Source of the DNA: Labia minor
Lineage: Eukaryota; Arthropoda; Insecta; Dermaptera; Spongiphoridae
Direction: 5' to 3'
Assembly (NCBI GenBank): GCA_963082975.1
Contig: OY720350.1
Coordinates: 434,001 to 498,000, forward strand
DNA: 64,000 nucleotides
The notes beneath the pieces are model-generated. The model worked only from the letters and a program-made list of their open reading frames with translations. It was not told the DNA's origin and did no database searches. Positions 12,850-28,053 of this stretch are shown one piece after another. The position numbers and the translations under genes are program-made. Numbering within the stretch: the stretch's first letter is position 1; each line of letters opens with the position of its first letter.

Positions 12850-13610
12850 GAAATCAATTGTAAAATATTAGGTTACTCAGACGACTTAAATATAATAGGA
12901 GATTCGGCAATTGCAATTACAGATAGCGAGGAAAATTTAATGGAGGTTTGAAATTAATAGTGATAAGAAAAAATATTTAGTAACAAAGAGGAAGAGTATT
13001 AGCATACAAAATCTTAAGATACAAAATGTAGAATTTGAATATGTAGAAAAATTGAATGTAATCACGAAGGATAATAATATTTGAGAAGAATTTAAATCGG
13101 GGTTGCAATCGGGAAACGCCTGTTATCTGCAATAAAGAGGCTTATCTCTTCAAAATTATTATCAAAGGGAATATATAAAAAGATTATTTTGCCTGTTGCA
13201 TTATATGGGTGGGAGGCATGGTCTATGACCCTTGGAGATGAGAGTAGATTCAGAGTATTTGAGAATAGGATTCTTCCCTGCATTTATTGGCCAAAGAAAG
13301 ATGAGGTCACCGGGTATGAGGGAGACTGTATAACAAGAAATTGCATGGCCTCTCTGCATCTTCAGAAATAGTTAGGGTTATAAAAGGGAAAAAGCTGCGA
13401 TAGGCAGGGCACGTGGCAAGAATGGGAGAGGAAAAAGATATTGGTGGGAAGACCGATTGGAAAACGTCCGCTTGGAAAACCAATGACGCGTAGGAAGGGA
13501 CGTAAGAGAGATGGAATAAGGGCTCAGGATAGGGACACTTGGAGAAATGTGGTTGTTGCGGCTAAGAACTTTAGAGTATCTTTGAGCCACATAGGTAGAT
13601 AGATATAACA
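12850..13610 (+). pseudogene. RT C-terminal fragment inside Helitron copy 1
   Basis: Plus-strand frames give KILGYSDDLNIIGDSAIAI (from 12859; YSDD is the RT motif C), PVALYGWEAWSMTLGDESRF (13189-13371) and the basic tail with RDTWR (to about 13560). The family is non-LTR retrotransposon RT. Frameshifts and stops make it a relic. Its place between a Helitron 5' segment and the 3' hairpin suggests capture by, or insertion into, a Helitron ancestor. Confidence 0.7.
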
Positions 13611-13808
13611 TATACAATAATAATATATATAATTAATATAGTGATTAAATTAAAATATATTTTTTAAATAAGAACACAAAAAGAAATGAATGTTTTATGT
13701 AATATACTGATTGAAACAAAATGGATGAAAACCTTTTAATACTTTCAACCACAAAATACTATGTACAACTCGGGGGTACAGGGGGCGGAGCCCCCGTCTA
13801 GGTGTGAA

Positions 13809-13836
13809 GAGCGCCGAAGGCGCTCTGAGCAGCTAG
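13809..13836 (+). other. Helitron 3' terminus: hairpin plus CTAG
   Basis: GAGCGCC-GAA-GGCGCTC forms a perfect 7-bp GC-rich stem, seven bases before the terminal CTAG. This is the termination structure of rolling-circle Helitrons. The inverted equivalent is at 8727-8754. Confidence 0.85.
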
Positions 13837-15207
13837 TTAAAAATAAAAAAAGAAGCCTATTAATAAAAAATTGAATGGTGATTTAAATATTTTATTAAAT
13901 TAATTAAAATGAGACCTTTTAGAATAAATTATTTAATTGAAATGATATTTAAATATAAGAATTTAAAAAAATATTATATTCTTTGTTTGGCAATTGTTAT
14001 TTAATTATGTGCAACATGATTCGACTTGCACAGAGCATCGTTATTTTTTATTAATATCACATAATAAAAATGAATCTTTTAAACATAATAAATAAAAAAG
14101 ACATTTTAATAAATTTAAAAAATATACCCAATTTAAAAATGTCAAAAATTTAAAACAACTTTATATCATCATATTTTAATTTTATATATAATATATATAT
14201 ATATTTAGTAATTAATAATAGAGTAATTAAATTAAAATAAAAAACAAAGATAATATAATTCAGTCATTTTAATTCAGGTTAAATAATATTTTTTTTTATT
14301 ATTCAATGATAAAATTTATATATTATTATATATATATTATAGAAAAGAAGAAATATTCAATTAAATAAAAAATAATTTAAGATAAAAATATGATCTAATA
14401 AATATTTTAATTAAATTGAGAACTTTTAGAATAAATTATTTAATTGAATTGATATTTGTATATTAGAATTTAAAATAAAAAGGGAAATATTATAATAATT
14501 CTTCGATTGGGAATCTCTATGATAATTCATTGTTTGAAATGATTCCGCTAGGCCGACAGTGAGCCGCGAGCTGCTCTTGAATGAACAACACGGAGAATTA
14601 TATAAACTTTAAAAAATTAATTTCTGCGGTTATTGTTGACATATAAATAAAATTTATAGCCTATGTTACTCTAGAGGTATATAAGAATATTGTGATGTAA
14701 TTTCAAAGAAATCGGTTCAGCCAATTCTGAGTCTATAAAATAGTAATTTTCCGGACAGACAGACAGACAGACGTGAAAAATTCTAAAGTCACTTTTGGAT
14801 TCTAGAGGTCATGAAACGCGAAGATATGCAAAAATTTTTAAATTCTGAGCAATGTGCAGACAAAAACCTTTTTTTATATATATAGATTTTAATATTATTT
14901 TTATAGTAATTTAGTATTATTTAAAATACTTTATATTTTATTTTTTGCTTATATCAATCAAGTTTTCTTTACATTTCTATTTTTGTGTTAATAAATATCA
15001 TTAGAAATATATATATATATATATATATATATATCTATTTAGATTCATCAAAAATAAAATTTTATTTAATAAATTATTTATTCAATAATATATATTAATA
15101 ATTTAATATATTAATATATATTATAAATATAATATATTTTATAATTTATTTATTTTATTTAATAAATATCTAATTCTTAGTAAATGATTATCAGTCAATA
15201 TTCTTTT

Positions 15208-15402
15208 TACCACGTTTTTCTTAGCTTGCTTTCTTGTTTATCTGTTCGCGTCAAATCTTGCAATCGAAATTTCGACCACTTCCAGTCATCCAATCGCTCT
15301 GAAACTTTTCAGAGTTATGTATTCTGGATGACAATACAATAAAATAACACATTCGTAGCTTGCAAGTGTTTAATTAGAGCATAATTAATGAATATTTGTA
15401 TT
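15208..15402. repeat. Dispersed repeat, copy 1 (paired with 16514-16718)
   Basis: About 190 bp starting ACCACGTTTTTCTTAGCTTG and including GACCACTTCCAGTCATCCAA and TCTGGATGACAATACA. It is repeated in direct orientation 1.3 kb downstream with small indels. No termini or coding sequence are evident, so its class is unknown. Confidence 0.7.
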
Positions 15403-16513
15403 TTGTTAACTTAAAAAGGAGAAACAATAATAATACAACAAAAGGCCCTTTCCAAAACTTACCTTTCTCAATACATAATACAAAAGAAGAAAACAACAAA
15501 AGGGACTTTGTCAAAACATTAAAAATAAATAATACAGATGTCCATAGTCCGCTTGTTTAAAAAAATATTCAAGAGTTGATTCTAGTATGTATTAAATATA
15601 TTCAATATATTAAATATTAAATATATTATTTTTGATCTAAACGAATAGAGAATGGATTTTACATAAAATTTGTAATCATTTCACAAATTAATAATATAAT
15701 AAATGACACATTGTGAATTGACGATAAAAATAAATATATTTTATTAGATCTTATTTTATTATACTAGCAAAAATTGTATAAATATATTTTTAATTTTCTT
15801 TCGAAATTAATTAAAAAATTTTAAAATATTTTAAATATAAAAAATATTGATACAATATCTAATACAAAAACGAGACGGGATGCAAATATAATACATTAAT
15901 TAATAATAATAATCAAAATATTAAAATCCGTTTAAATAAGAAGTTTGAAAAAATGTTCAGGTCGCTCCCCTCCAACTAAATGACAGTCCTGATCGTATGT
16001 TCCATGCTGCGAATTAAATTTGGATTAAGCATCATAAATTCTAAAATAATAATTAAATAAATTTCAAATAACGATTAGATATTTATTAAATGAATTACTA
16101 ATAAATAATATTCAATCTAATGAAATAAAGAATCTCTATATATTATATACACGGTAAATGTATTAGAAAAAATAAAAAGCCATTTTTTTTTTATGAAGAA
16201 TTTTGATTTTTTTAAATTATAATTTCTGACTTTTGATTGATTACATTTAAAATCATTTTAAAGTTATAATTTCGTCTTTACAAAGAGAGATAAAAAATTA
16301 ATAAAATCAAAATATTGAAAAAATATAATAGGGAGGTAGAAAAAAGGTTCAAACTCCCCTCTTCTTATTTTTACTTAACGGGTCTTCTGATTGGTTGCCT
16401 GTTTCGACACACCTTTTTTCGACTTAAACGCCACCCTCAATTTCCTTCAGCTATCATTTGCTCTCTGCATCTCACCAAGTCATCATTAGCACTCTTGCTA
16501 ACTGAGTGTATTT

Positions 16514-16718
16514 TACCACGTTTTTCTTAGCTTGCTTTCTTGTTTGTTTGTTTGTTTATTTATCTGTTCGGGTCAAATCTTGCAATCGAAATTTCGACCA
16601 CTTCCAGTCATCCAATCGCTCTGAAACTTTTCAGAGTAATGTATTCTGGATGACAATACAATAATACAATAATAATTCGTAGCTTGCAAGTGTTTAATTA
16701 GAGCATAATTAATGAATA
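16514..16718. repeat. Dispersed repeat, copy 2
   Basis: Direct copy of 15208-15402, with an expanded TTTG/TTTA run near 16545 and a CAATA duplication near 16660. The two copies enclose AT-rich DNA in which I recognise nothing else. The pair could be ends of one larger degraded element. Confidence 0.7.
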
Positions 16719-17075
16719 TAATTTTGTATGGGAAAATCAAAACAAAAAGTGTAAATATTTAAATTTGAAAAAAACCGTTAAAAACCCGTTAAAAGAATAA
16801 TATAATATGTATAATATTTAAAATGTAAATAAATTTGAAAGAAGGTATATTAATGTTTTGTACTGTAATTTAGAAAACAAAATTTAAATTTATGATGAGT
16901 TTTAGGCAATAAAGAATTAAAATATGACAAATTTAAAAATTTCTCTTTATAATTCAATTTAAATTTATTACCTACAGGATAATAGTATTTCATGATTATT
17001 AAAGTCAATCAAAAAACTTAAAAGTAGTATAGGTCAAGTGAAATCGATTGCAATATATGAAGACTAAAAAGTAGA

Positions 17076-17934
17076 AAATAATACTTTATATAAAAAAAAA
17101 ACTTTTTTAAAAAACCACGTTTTTAACGCACTAAAAAGAAGAAAATAATTTTTCTGAAACCCCATAGGTACTGACATTACAAACAAGAGATATGATTTGA
17201 AGAAAATTTTCTATAACGTAAAACGTGGGGCGCAAATAATAATAAATTTTTTAAATGCAATATAATTTCTTTGATTAATTTATTTCAATATCCATGGATT
17301 TATATTTTAAGTTTTATATTTTTTACCAGACTTTTTGTAAAAGGGAATATTATTAGTAATCCAACAGAATACTTTTATTAATGTAAATTTTTTTTGGAAA
17401 ATTAATTCCTTAATATTAAATAAACATCTTCAATTTACACTTTAGAAATTTTATTAACATAAATATTAAATATTTGCTAGAAGTTTTGCAGTAGCAAAAT
17501 TTAGTTTTAGATTTCTTCAAGTTAAATTTCTTATATTATTTACCAGAATATTGTTAGGATGTCATTTTTTATCAGAATTTTTTAAAAGTGAATATTATTA
17601 GTAATCTAAAGGTAATCTTTTCATAAATTAAATTTACCTCTTTTAAAAATTTCGATAAGTTATAAGCTTTACTTTTTCAAGCTAATTAAAATATGAATTC
17701 ATTTATCCTATTAATTTGTACCTAATAACATTTATTTATAAATTTTTATACGATACAGAATATTTTAGCCATAGTTGCGCCCCACGTTTTACGTTATAGA
17801 AAATTTTCTTCAAATCATATCTCTTGTTTGTAATGTCAGTACCTATGGGGTTTCAGAAAAATTATTTTCTTCTTTTTAGTGCGTTAAAAACGTGGTTTTT
17901 TAAAAAAGTTTTTTTTTTATATAAAGTATTATTT
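17076..17934. mobile_element. Long-TIR MITE, 859 bp
   Basis: The 160-bp arms 17076-17235 and 17775-17934 are near-perfect inverted repeats: one starts AAATAATACTTTATATAAAA, and the inner end is ACGTGGGGCGCAA inverted as TTGCGCCCCACGT. The 540-bp centre is AT-rich and non-coding. Long TIRs without a transposase indicate a foldback or MITE-type DNA transposon. No clear target duplication was found, so the superfamily is open. Confidence 0.75.
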
Positions 17935-18141
17935 AAATTATTTTTTTAATAAATATAATAAATTATTATTATAATATCGATAATATTATTTTGTTTTAAA
18001 TAAAAAGTAAAAGGGACAATTCCAGTAAGTAATGATTTTTTCTTCTAATCGTGCGATAAGCCACTCAGTCAAATTTCATGGAAAAACAGAATATAAATAA
18101 AAATAGCATTATAATTTATTTATTTTAATAAAATATTTTAG

Positions 18142-18195
18142 TTTCCATTGCAAAGTGAATATGAACGGTTGTGCTGTGTCCGTCCACCTTGCCAG
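18142..18195 (+). other. Possible isolated 54-nt exon
   Basis: An acceptor (aatattttag) precedes and a donor (CAG|GTAATT) follows a 54-nt, 18-codon open segment reading FPLQSEYERLCCVRPPCQ. It is much less AT-rich than its surroundings. No partner exons were recognised within several kilobases, so it may be a pseudo-exon. Confidence 0.25.
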
Positions 18196-18563
18196 GTAAT
18201 TCATTAATAAGTATTAAGTATTTTATTCATTCTCTTTAATTAGAAATATTATTTATTTGTTTTCTATCCACACTTTCTATTAAAATGAATATTTTAATTA
18301 ATTATTTATGTTTTTTTTTTTTTTTTTTTTTTTGGATTAAATTATTTGATTTTCACGACTAAATGTATCTACTTTTTGATCATTGATTACATTTTTGATT
18401 TTTTAATGCTCTCATCATCATCTTTGGAATATATTAATTATAATTCATTACAAATATCCATCAACATCAACATCAACATGGTTTAGTAAATATATTTTTT
18501 ATTAATTTTAATTTATAATTTATAATTAATTAAATTTAATTTAAATATATAATATAGTGTTAT

Positions 18564-18698
18564 TTAATCCAATACAAATTTCGAGATAGTCGACTTTTGA
18601 ATTCGTTGCTCCAGCTTTTGTATACGACCATTTAGCCAAGCATCTTTAGAGGCTGTTACATGTAGCCCATTGGGATTCTTTCTTTTACTACAATCCTC
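18564..18698 (-). other. Possible C-terminal coding fragment
   Basis: Minus-strand open segment of 44 codons ending at TAA (18566-18564): EDCSKRKNPNGLHVTASKDA, then WLNGRIQKLEQRIQK. The composition looks coding and the end looks like a short helix. Flanking AT-rich DNA and part of this segment reappear degraded at about 58390-58500, which suggests a repeat-borne gene fragment. Family not recognised. Confidence 0.3.
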
Positions 18699-19354
18699 GT
18701 ATATATTATATATGTATATAAATTATTCGTAATTAAGACAGGACAAAGTCTGTCGAGTCAGCTTCTAATTTGTAATGAATAATATTTTGTATCCTTAATT
18801 GAATATACTTACTTTATATTTTATTTTATGCAAAAGTATTTTTTAATTTAATTAAATTCATTTGCTTTTAATGAAAGGATGGAAATTGTTTGTCAATTTG
18901 TAAAAAGGATACCAAAATTCGAGAATAATTCAAGTGCAATTAAAATAGTATTTATATACTTATACACTTGTAGTGTAGCTAAATCGACTCAACCAGTAAC
19001 CATCCATCCATCTTATATATATATATATATAAAGTTTTATTATTTTTAAATAACTAAACCGATATTTTTAAAATATATATATTTTGAAAGCTTATTTATA
19101 TGTACATTTAATTGGATACCACTATCAAGGAAATGGATTCATCCATTCCTTTTCAAATTATTATTTAATCGGAATGGCAGAAATGGAAAACTTGCCTTTC
19201 CTAGCTCTCTCTCTCGCTATGGTGTATTTGCAACGGAATTATTCAACATTTCCTACACTCAATTCTTTTTTATAAAAGTTGACTTGAACATCTCTTCACG
19301 ATTTATTTACTTTGGATTATCATGGATATTAATCCACAAGTTGATGTTATGCTA

Positions 19355-19570
19355 GAAAAGTGTCAGTGTCCCTATCCTGAACGATACGTATATAACTCTC
19401 ACATCTCCCTTCCCAATTGGTCTCCCACAAATATATTTTATAATATCTGTCTCTTATTAAATCGTCTGCCTAACGTAATACTTGAATTTTTTGTCTAATC
19501 CAAATGGATTTCCAATTGATATCTCCCCAATTTGTCTAATCACTTATTCTAATATCCTTGTCCATTCTCT
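19355..19570 (-). pseudogene. Degraded RT fragment
   Basis: Phrases shared with the other RT relics appear in the same order: GTGTCCCTATCCTGA, CCAATTGGTCTCCCAC, TAAATCGTCTGCCTAACG (motif C region) and CCCCAATTTGTCTAATCAC. Internal parts are missing and there is no open frame. Confidence 0.45.
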
Positions 19571-20111
19571 TCCTTTTTCGAAATACTTAAATTTAATTAA
19601 CATTAATTAACATTAATAAACATTAACGACAATCCTTGCGATTGGTTTATCGACATTGTAAATTCAAGCCCCACTGGGTGGTGGGTGTCATTCGGAATGA
19701 TAGGGATGCTTGGAATCCAAACGTCTTAGCTTATAATTAATTTCCTTTCAAAATTGTAGCTTCATTGAGGTTGTTTATTCATTTTTTCACCTCAAGCCGG
19801 TTGCCATTACAAAGACGTGGCTGGTTAATGCTCCACAACATATGGATTACCCATCCGGGTTTTCATTGGAGATTATGAGGTAGTAATCGAGGCAATACGA
19901 GTGAATTTAAATATTTCATTGATTATTTGACAAGATCACTTGGTTAGTAACTGAATCAACCGATTTGTATGTCATCCATTCACCGGCTATTATTATTTTA
20001 AATTTGAAAAATTAATTTCAGACAATTCAGTGAGATCTACGTTTTTTAACATGTTCGCTCAACCAAAGATGATTTTTGTAATTTTGAGCAATTTTTGGGA
20101 AAACCATCTCG

Positions 20112-20360
20112 ATGAGTTCGGTCTTTGATCAGGTAAAGTTACAAAAATTGGCAGGAAACGTAATTTATCTAGACGATGAGTCAACAGGAATTTTACCATT
20201 ACCAATTGTTTGGAAAATACTTTTCCGGATCAATCTTTTTAGAATTCGACTCGCATGTACCGATTTAAAATCGAGGGGTTTGACATATTTCCATAAAATG
20301 GATGACTTCAGAAATGCATTAAATTCGTCGGTTATTAATGATTATTATTATTATTATTGA
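20112..20360 (+). other. Unassigned 82-codon open frame
   Basis: ATG-started frame reading MSSVFDQVKLQKLAG, DDESTGILPLPIVWKILFRI, then RLACTDLKSRGLTYFHKMDD, ending in a repeat-encoded poly-Tyr. Its amino-acid mix is more protein-like than the usual AT-rich noise, with a faint F-box-like feel (LP…W..I…R.R..C..). I do not recognise the family, and the end is a TAT microsatellite. It may be a pseudogene fragment. Confidence 0.25.
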
Positions 20361-21453
20361 CTATTTTATAAAATAATTAAGTAAAAATAATTAATTAAAA
20401 TTTATAGTCAAGAAAAATAAATGAAAAACAAATAAACATTGAATATGGACGGGGAATGGAGGTAATTAAGATATCTGAAATTTTCCAATTTTCTTAATTT
20501 TTTTTTTGTAAGTACCTTGTACAAAGTATTAGAAATTTTATATAAAAATGTGTGAAATCGGTAAAGACGATGTCAAGTGATGCGATAACCAAGGGAAATA
20601 GGAATTCATTTATTATATATATATAGATTTGTAATATCACTTAACAATATGAAATAAATAAATGTATGTTGTTTTTTTTTATATATAATTTTTTAATCAT
20701 TTTATATATATATATATGTGAACGTAATAATATTTTTATAATTTTTAAAAGCAGTTTATTTTTTTTTAGCTTTAAAATTGATATATATATATATATATTA
20801 CAGAAAGCAATAAAAAAAACTTGGACCATCTTCATTTAATTTCCAATTCTCTCTTAATTATAATTTATTTAATTAAGGATAATTATTAGATTTATTATTA
20901 TTTTGTTAACTAAGACCAGAATAATTTAGGACTATACACACTGTGGTGTAAAAACACAAAACAAGCCACTAATGACATTATTAAATAGCAAATGATTTTT
21001 AAAATTTTATTATTATATAAAACTATATGACATAGTAAAAATTTTAAAAATAATTTGCTATTTACAATTGTGTTTATTTATAATTAATAAATAAGAAATG
21101 TAATTTGGGGAAAAAGACTTTTGTTTATTGTGATTTTTATCGATTATAAATTTATCAGTGAAAATAATAATTAAATACCAAAATATATTATATATAAATT
21201 AAAGATGAGTCAAGATGAATTTTTTTTAAAGAAATCAAAATAACGCTTTATATAATAATAAAAAAAAAAATCTTTAATTTCATTTGACTTATCTATAGAA
21301 ATTTTATAATAATTTCTTTTCTTTTTATATATATTTTAAATAAAAATTAATAAAAATAACAACAATGTGAATATAATATTCAAATCATTAAGCTAATTAT
21401 ATAAATATATGTATCTAAAAAGAGATAGATATAATGTTTGTTGAATCAATTTA

Positions 21454-24138
<2,685 letters not shown>

Positions 24139-24323
24139 GGTAATAATGGCATATTTTAAAATGTTTCAAATATGTTTTTGACATGTGCCTCCATGTTGAT
24201 GATTGAGATTAAGCACATTCTGACGGCAAACACCGGAAAGTTGATGCATCTGTTTAGTGCTGCACTCTATTTTTTGAATATTGTAGTGGCGCTTGTTTTT
24301 TGAAATAAAAACAAAACAAACAT
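24139..24323. promoter_or_regulatory. Shared divergent promoter of ATG5 and AK8
   Basis: Only 185 bp separate the ATG5 start (minus) and the AK8 start (plus), so this interval must hold both 5' leaders and core promoters unless non-coding 5' exons lie further out. It is less AT-rich than flanking introns. An ETS-like CCGGAA core occurs in ACACCGGAAAG near 24231. No TATA box can be assigned with confidence in such AT-rich DNA. Confidence 0.6.
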
Positions 24324-26897
24324 ATGGAGGATCAAAAGAAAACACAAAATCAAAATGAGCAGGTTATTATACCAGTGGATGCTTGCTGTAGGCCATTACA
24401 AATACCTAAACGTTTTATACCATATCTAGAAAAATATCGTATTTATGAATTAATGCATGTAAGTTGAATAATATCACATCAAAAAGTATTTATATAAATA
24501 GGTATTATTATTATTTGCTAATACTTAATTTCTATAAATTATACGGCAGCATGGCTGAGTGGGTAGAGTACGAGATTTCTACACAGGAAGCCTGAGTTCG
24601 AATCCCAGCATAGAACTCAAGATTATTTATTTAATAAAAATAAAAATAAAAATCTAATTCAATTTAATATCGGCTGCTGCCGGTAGCGGGTAGATACCTT
24701 CTCACGATCCCGGTGAGAGACAGATCTACCTCAGTGAGTGGCGCCCACTGCCCTAAGCGAGCACATGCATTTTCTCTCATTCCTCGACCAAGGGAGTGCA
24801 TGCCCTACCCAAATCATCCATCCAGACCCAATCCCCTTTATTTCCTCTTCCTTCTTTCCAATCCACGCGTCAGGCTGTAGCGACAGGCCGGCTGGATCAT
24901 CTTCGCGTCGCATCAACAATTAATGGAGAAATGTTATACGGTTAACGGCTAGGGCGTCCCCTGCAAGCGACGCGCATTGTCAGCACCCGGGCGATGCGAG
25001 AAATGAGTTAGGGTTACCCACCTATATGGACGAGGTGGGCTAAAGAAGATAGTCCAACATCCACATCCACATCAATATCAACATCGACATCATCACCGAC
25101 ACGAACATCGGTCAGCATCAGCATCATTGCCATCAACCTCACTCAAATCGTCCACAGCTACATCAAAGTCGTTAACACCATCATCATCATCACCGTCATC
25201 GGAGGTTGAATACCAAAGTACGCGTGGGAGGCCTAAAACCAGCTGGTCCTGCCGTATAACGGGAGATCTAATGGCATCTGGTCTCTCTACAGACGACGCC
25301 AACAATAGATTTAGTTGGCGCCAATTAACGAGAAGAGCCGACCCCACACTCCGTGGGAAATAAGGCTAAGAAGAAGAAGAAGAAGAAGAGACTTAATTTC
25401 TATAAAAATTATCGTTTCTTTAAATTACCCTGTATATTCCGTCAAAGTTTTTATTAATATAATAAGTATTTCTGGGTTTTCTTGTTTAATTGTGAGATTT
25501 AAATCTTGATCTTTTCGGGGCACGGAAGTTCATTATTTTAAGAGGTAATTTTTTGGGATTCTGGGTCTTAGTCTGAGTGACTAAAAGCAAATGTTTGGAT
25601 TTTTGTTTGAATTTGGCACTAGCACTGACACTGATACACGTCTACTAAGACGAGAGCCCGGTCACTCTGGGGTCTGTGCCTGTGCTTATAAATCCTACTT
25701 TGGACTATCCTAGAAGTCTGTTCTATGTATGATCTAGTACAGGGAATACACTCCTAAAGATTCATTCATTACAAATCAAAAACTTTCCAATTTAATAGCT
25801 CCATTTGATTGATTTGTTTGCATGCTTTTTCTTCCAAATATTTAACTATAATAGTAATAAAATTTATTTTCATTTTAGCAATTGGCAACTGATTTAGTAA
25901 TAAAATTGCCTAAAGATCATATTCAATGTATTAAAAATAATTTAGAACAAATTCAAATGGGCCGTGATAATCCAAGAATTATTTTAATTGCACCACCATA
26001 TATTGGTAATTTTTTATTTTCTTTTCTTTTTTTTTCTTTATTATTATAATTAATATATTTCCTTATTTTTTTTTTTTTAATTATTAATAAACTCTTATTA
26101 TGCACAAATTTAATAATATTATAGAATACGCAAGAATATTCTAATCTATTCCTTCGGAATATATAATAATAAAATGAATAAATAAAAAAATAAATCGATT
26201 TGAACAATTTGGACAGAAAAACACAAAGATTACGGCAAACATTTCGATGTGTGAACACTCTAACTTTTGAGTGACTCGTCTATACACTTTGTGTAAAGAA
26301 GAGGGTAGAGGACAAAATAAGAAAAATCCCTTCCTACCTACCTACCTACCTACCTTGGTTCCAATGGTTAGGAGAGTTGACAGGAACTTTACATCACGGA
26401 ATTGAAGTGATCCAAAATAACGAATCGAATTCAAAGAAAAGGATGGGTGATGAGATAAGATACTCGATACCCGATATGAATTGGTCAACCCCACTTCGAT
26501 AAGAGAGCCTCCTTACAATGGATTGTGGTTGGCTCTTTTGACCCGAAAACGGAAGGGTAATCTAAACCAAAAATGATGAGAAACACGTCTTAAAGGTGAA
26601 TAGAGAGGACCAGTGTAGAAAATGTGAAAATCTAGGCAAGTCTATCGAGCATATCATTCATAGGCGGGTGTCCGGTGCTGACTGAAAGGCATCATCCAAT
26701 AACAACTGAAATTCAATTCAAATCCAATTCGGAAATATTAAAAAAACACAACAACACTAAGATTGATGAGAGATTGAAATAATAATAATAATTAATACCG
26801 TCCCCGAGTCCAATCCCATACATCATCTAAACTCTAAAGTCTAAAGGGATGGGTGAAAGTTTTCCAGCAATTTGCTAAGAAAGTGAGCTAAAATCGG

Positions 26898-26934
<37 letters not shown>

Positions 26935-28020
26935 GATAAATATTTCACTACCTCCTATAGGCTATAGGTAGTTAATTGAAATTATTTTTTTTCAAATTTT
27001 TTCAATCCCTATTCCATGCATTGGAACCAATTGACCCTTAGACAGTCACACACAGTATATTTCAACCAACCAACCAACCAACCTGATTGAACTATACATC
27101 TGATATATTGATGATCATCTTTCTTTATCAGTTGACATAAAGCATCGATGTTTTTTTGCTTGACCAAACCGATTTATCTTGGAGCGTAGGTTTTATCATA
27201 CCTATCTACCACAATGAAGTTTGGATTTTTACAATGATGTCCAATGGGGTTTTATCATCGGCCTAGAAAGGATTAAGTGGATCGATACACTCTTACTTTT
27301 CTCTTGATAATTCAAGTGGAAATTTAGGAAAAATCGACTGTGTAAGAATGGAAACACATATTTTGGAGTTATGTATACCACAATCGGGATAGAAAATTAT
27401 TACATTTTTATTATTATTTTATTACTTATTACTCTTATTTATTAATAATTTTTTATTTTTTTTATATTTATTTCCATAATTAATATTTCATTTAATTAAA
27501 AAAAAATAATAATAAATTTTAAAAAAAATATATTATTTAATATTTTTATTAATTTAAGATAAACTCCGTTTGGCTGAATTGATGGCATTTCAATTAAATA
27601 TTTCCTTATTTTCATTAAATGACATAACTGCAGCTCATACATCCGTAAATATTTTTTTTTTTCTATTTATTTATATTTCAATTTCAATTTATATAAATAA
27701 ATAATTTATTCATAAATAATCATTCCTAAATAATAACATGAATTCGTTGAATGAAACCAAATCGCACATCGTTTATTATATATCCTACTTATCTACTTAA
27801 GAAGGAACAAAAAGTACATGAATACAATAAAATAAATATAAATTCTTATTAATCAATAAAATATTGTTGTAAATAAATTAAATTATTTATTATATTACTA
27901 TGTCTAAAAATTTTTTTTTTTGCAAATTGTTTCTTGTTCCTCGTTTTTATTGAATTGTTTCATAAGGCTACGCAAATCCAATAGAAAGATTCTGAGTATA
28001 TCCTTCCTATTTATATAAAT

Positions 28021-28053
<33 letters not shown>

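Larger units (their letters stand above)
10921..13836 (+). mobile_element. Helitron copy 1, complete and nested in copy 2
   Basis: A 2,916-bp element with both Helitron ends intact: 5' TCTATATATATAAAAAAAGG at 10921 (preceded by A 10920) and 3' hairpin GAGCGCCGAAGGCGCTC at 13809-13825, spacer TGAGCAG, CTAG 13833-13836 (followed by T 13837). There is no target duplication, as expected for A|T insertion. Its first kilobase matches 14886-13905 inverted, and 11943-13836 matches 10597-8727 inverted. Compared with copy 2 it lacks about 390 bp at the 11942/11943 junction. The arms are nearly identical, so insertion was recent or the copies are closely related. It carries the same RT fragment, in sense. 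Confidence 0.82.
8727..14886 (-). mobile_element. Helitron copy 2 (host of a nested Helitron)
   Basis: Non-autonomous Helitron on minus, split by copy 1 (10921-13836); its own length is about 3.24 kb. The 5' end at 14886 reads TCTATATATATAAAAAAAGG with A upstream (complement of T 14887). The 3' end at 8727-8730 is CTAG, preceded by the 17-nt hairpin GAGCGCCGAAGGCGCTC seven bases away, with T downstream (complement of A 8726). These are standard Helitron ends and the A|T target site. From its 5' end it holds the TGCACATTGCTCAG/CGCGTTTCATGACC block, a short GTCT microsatellite, AT-rich sequence, the E segment (10920 down to about 9740), and an RT fragment (9730-8950). No RepHel gene remains. 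Sequence either side of the nested insertion joins and aligns with the uninterrupted E copy near 52971-53010. Confidence 0.8.

Noticed and set aside
8727..14886. Foldback transposon or inverted segmental duplication
   Set aside because: Exact Helitron termini and the interrupted-site logic explain the symmetry better as a nested insertion.
24543..24622. Functional tRNA gene
   Set aside because: It is the head of a SINE bounded by a 16-bp target duplication and repeated at 31081; no acceptor-stem closure was evident.
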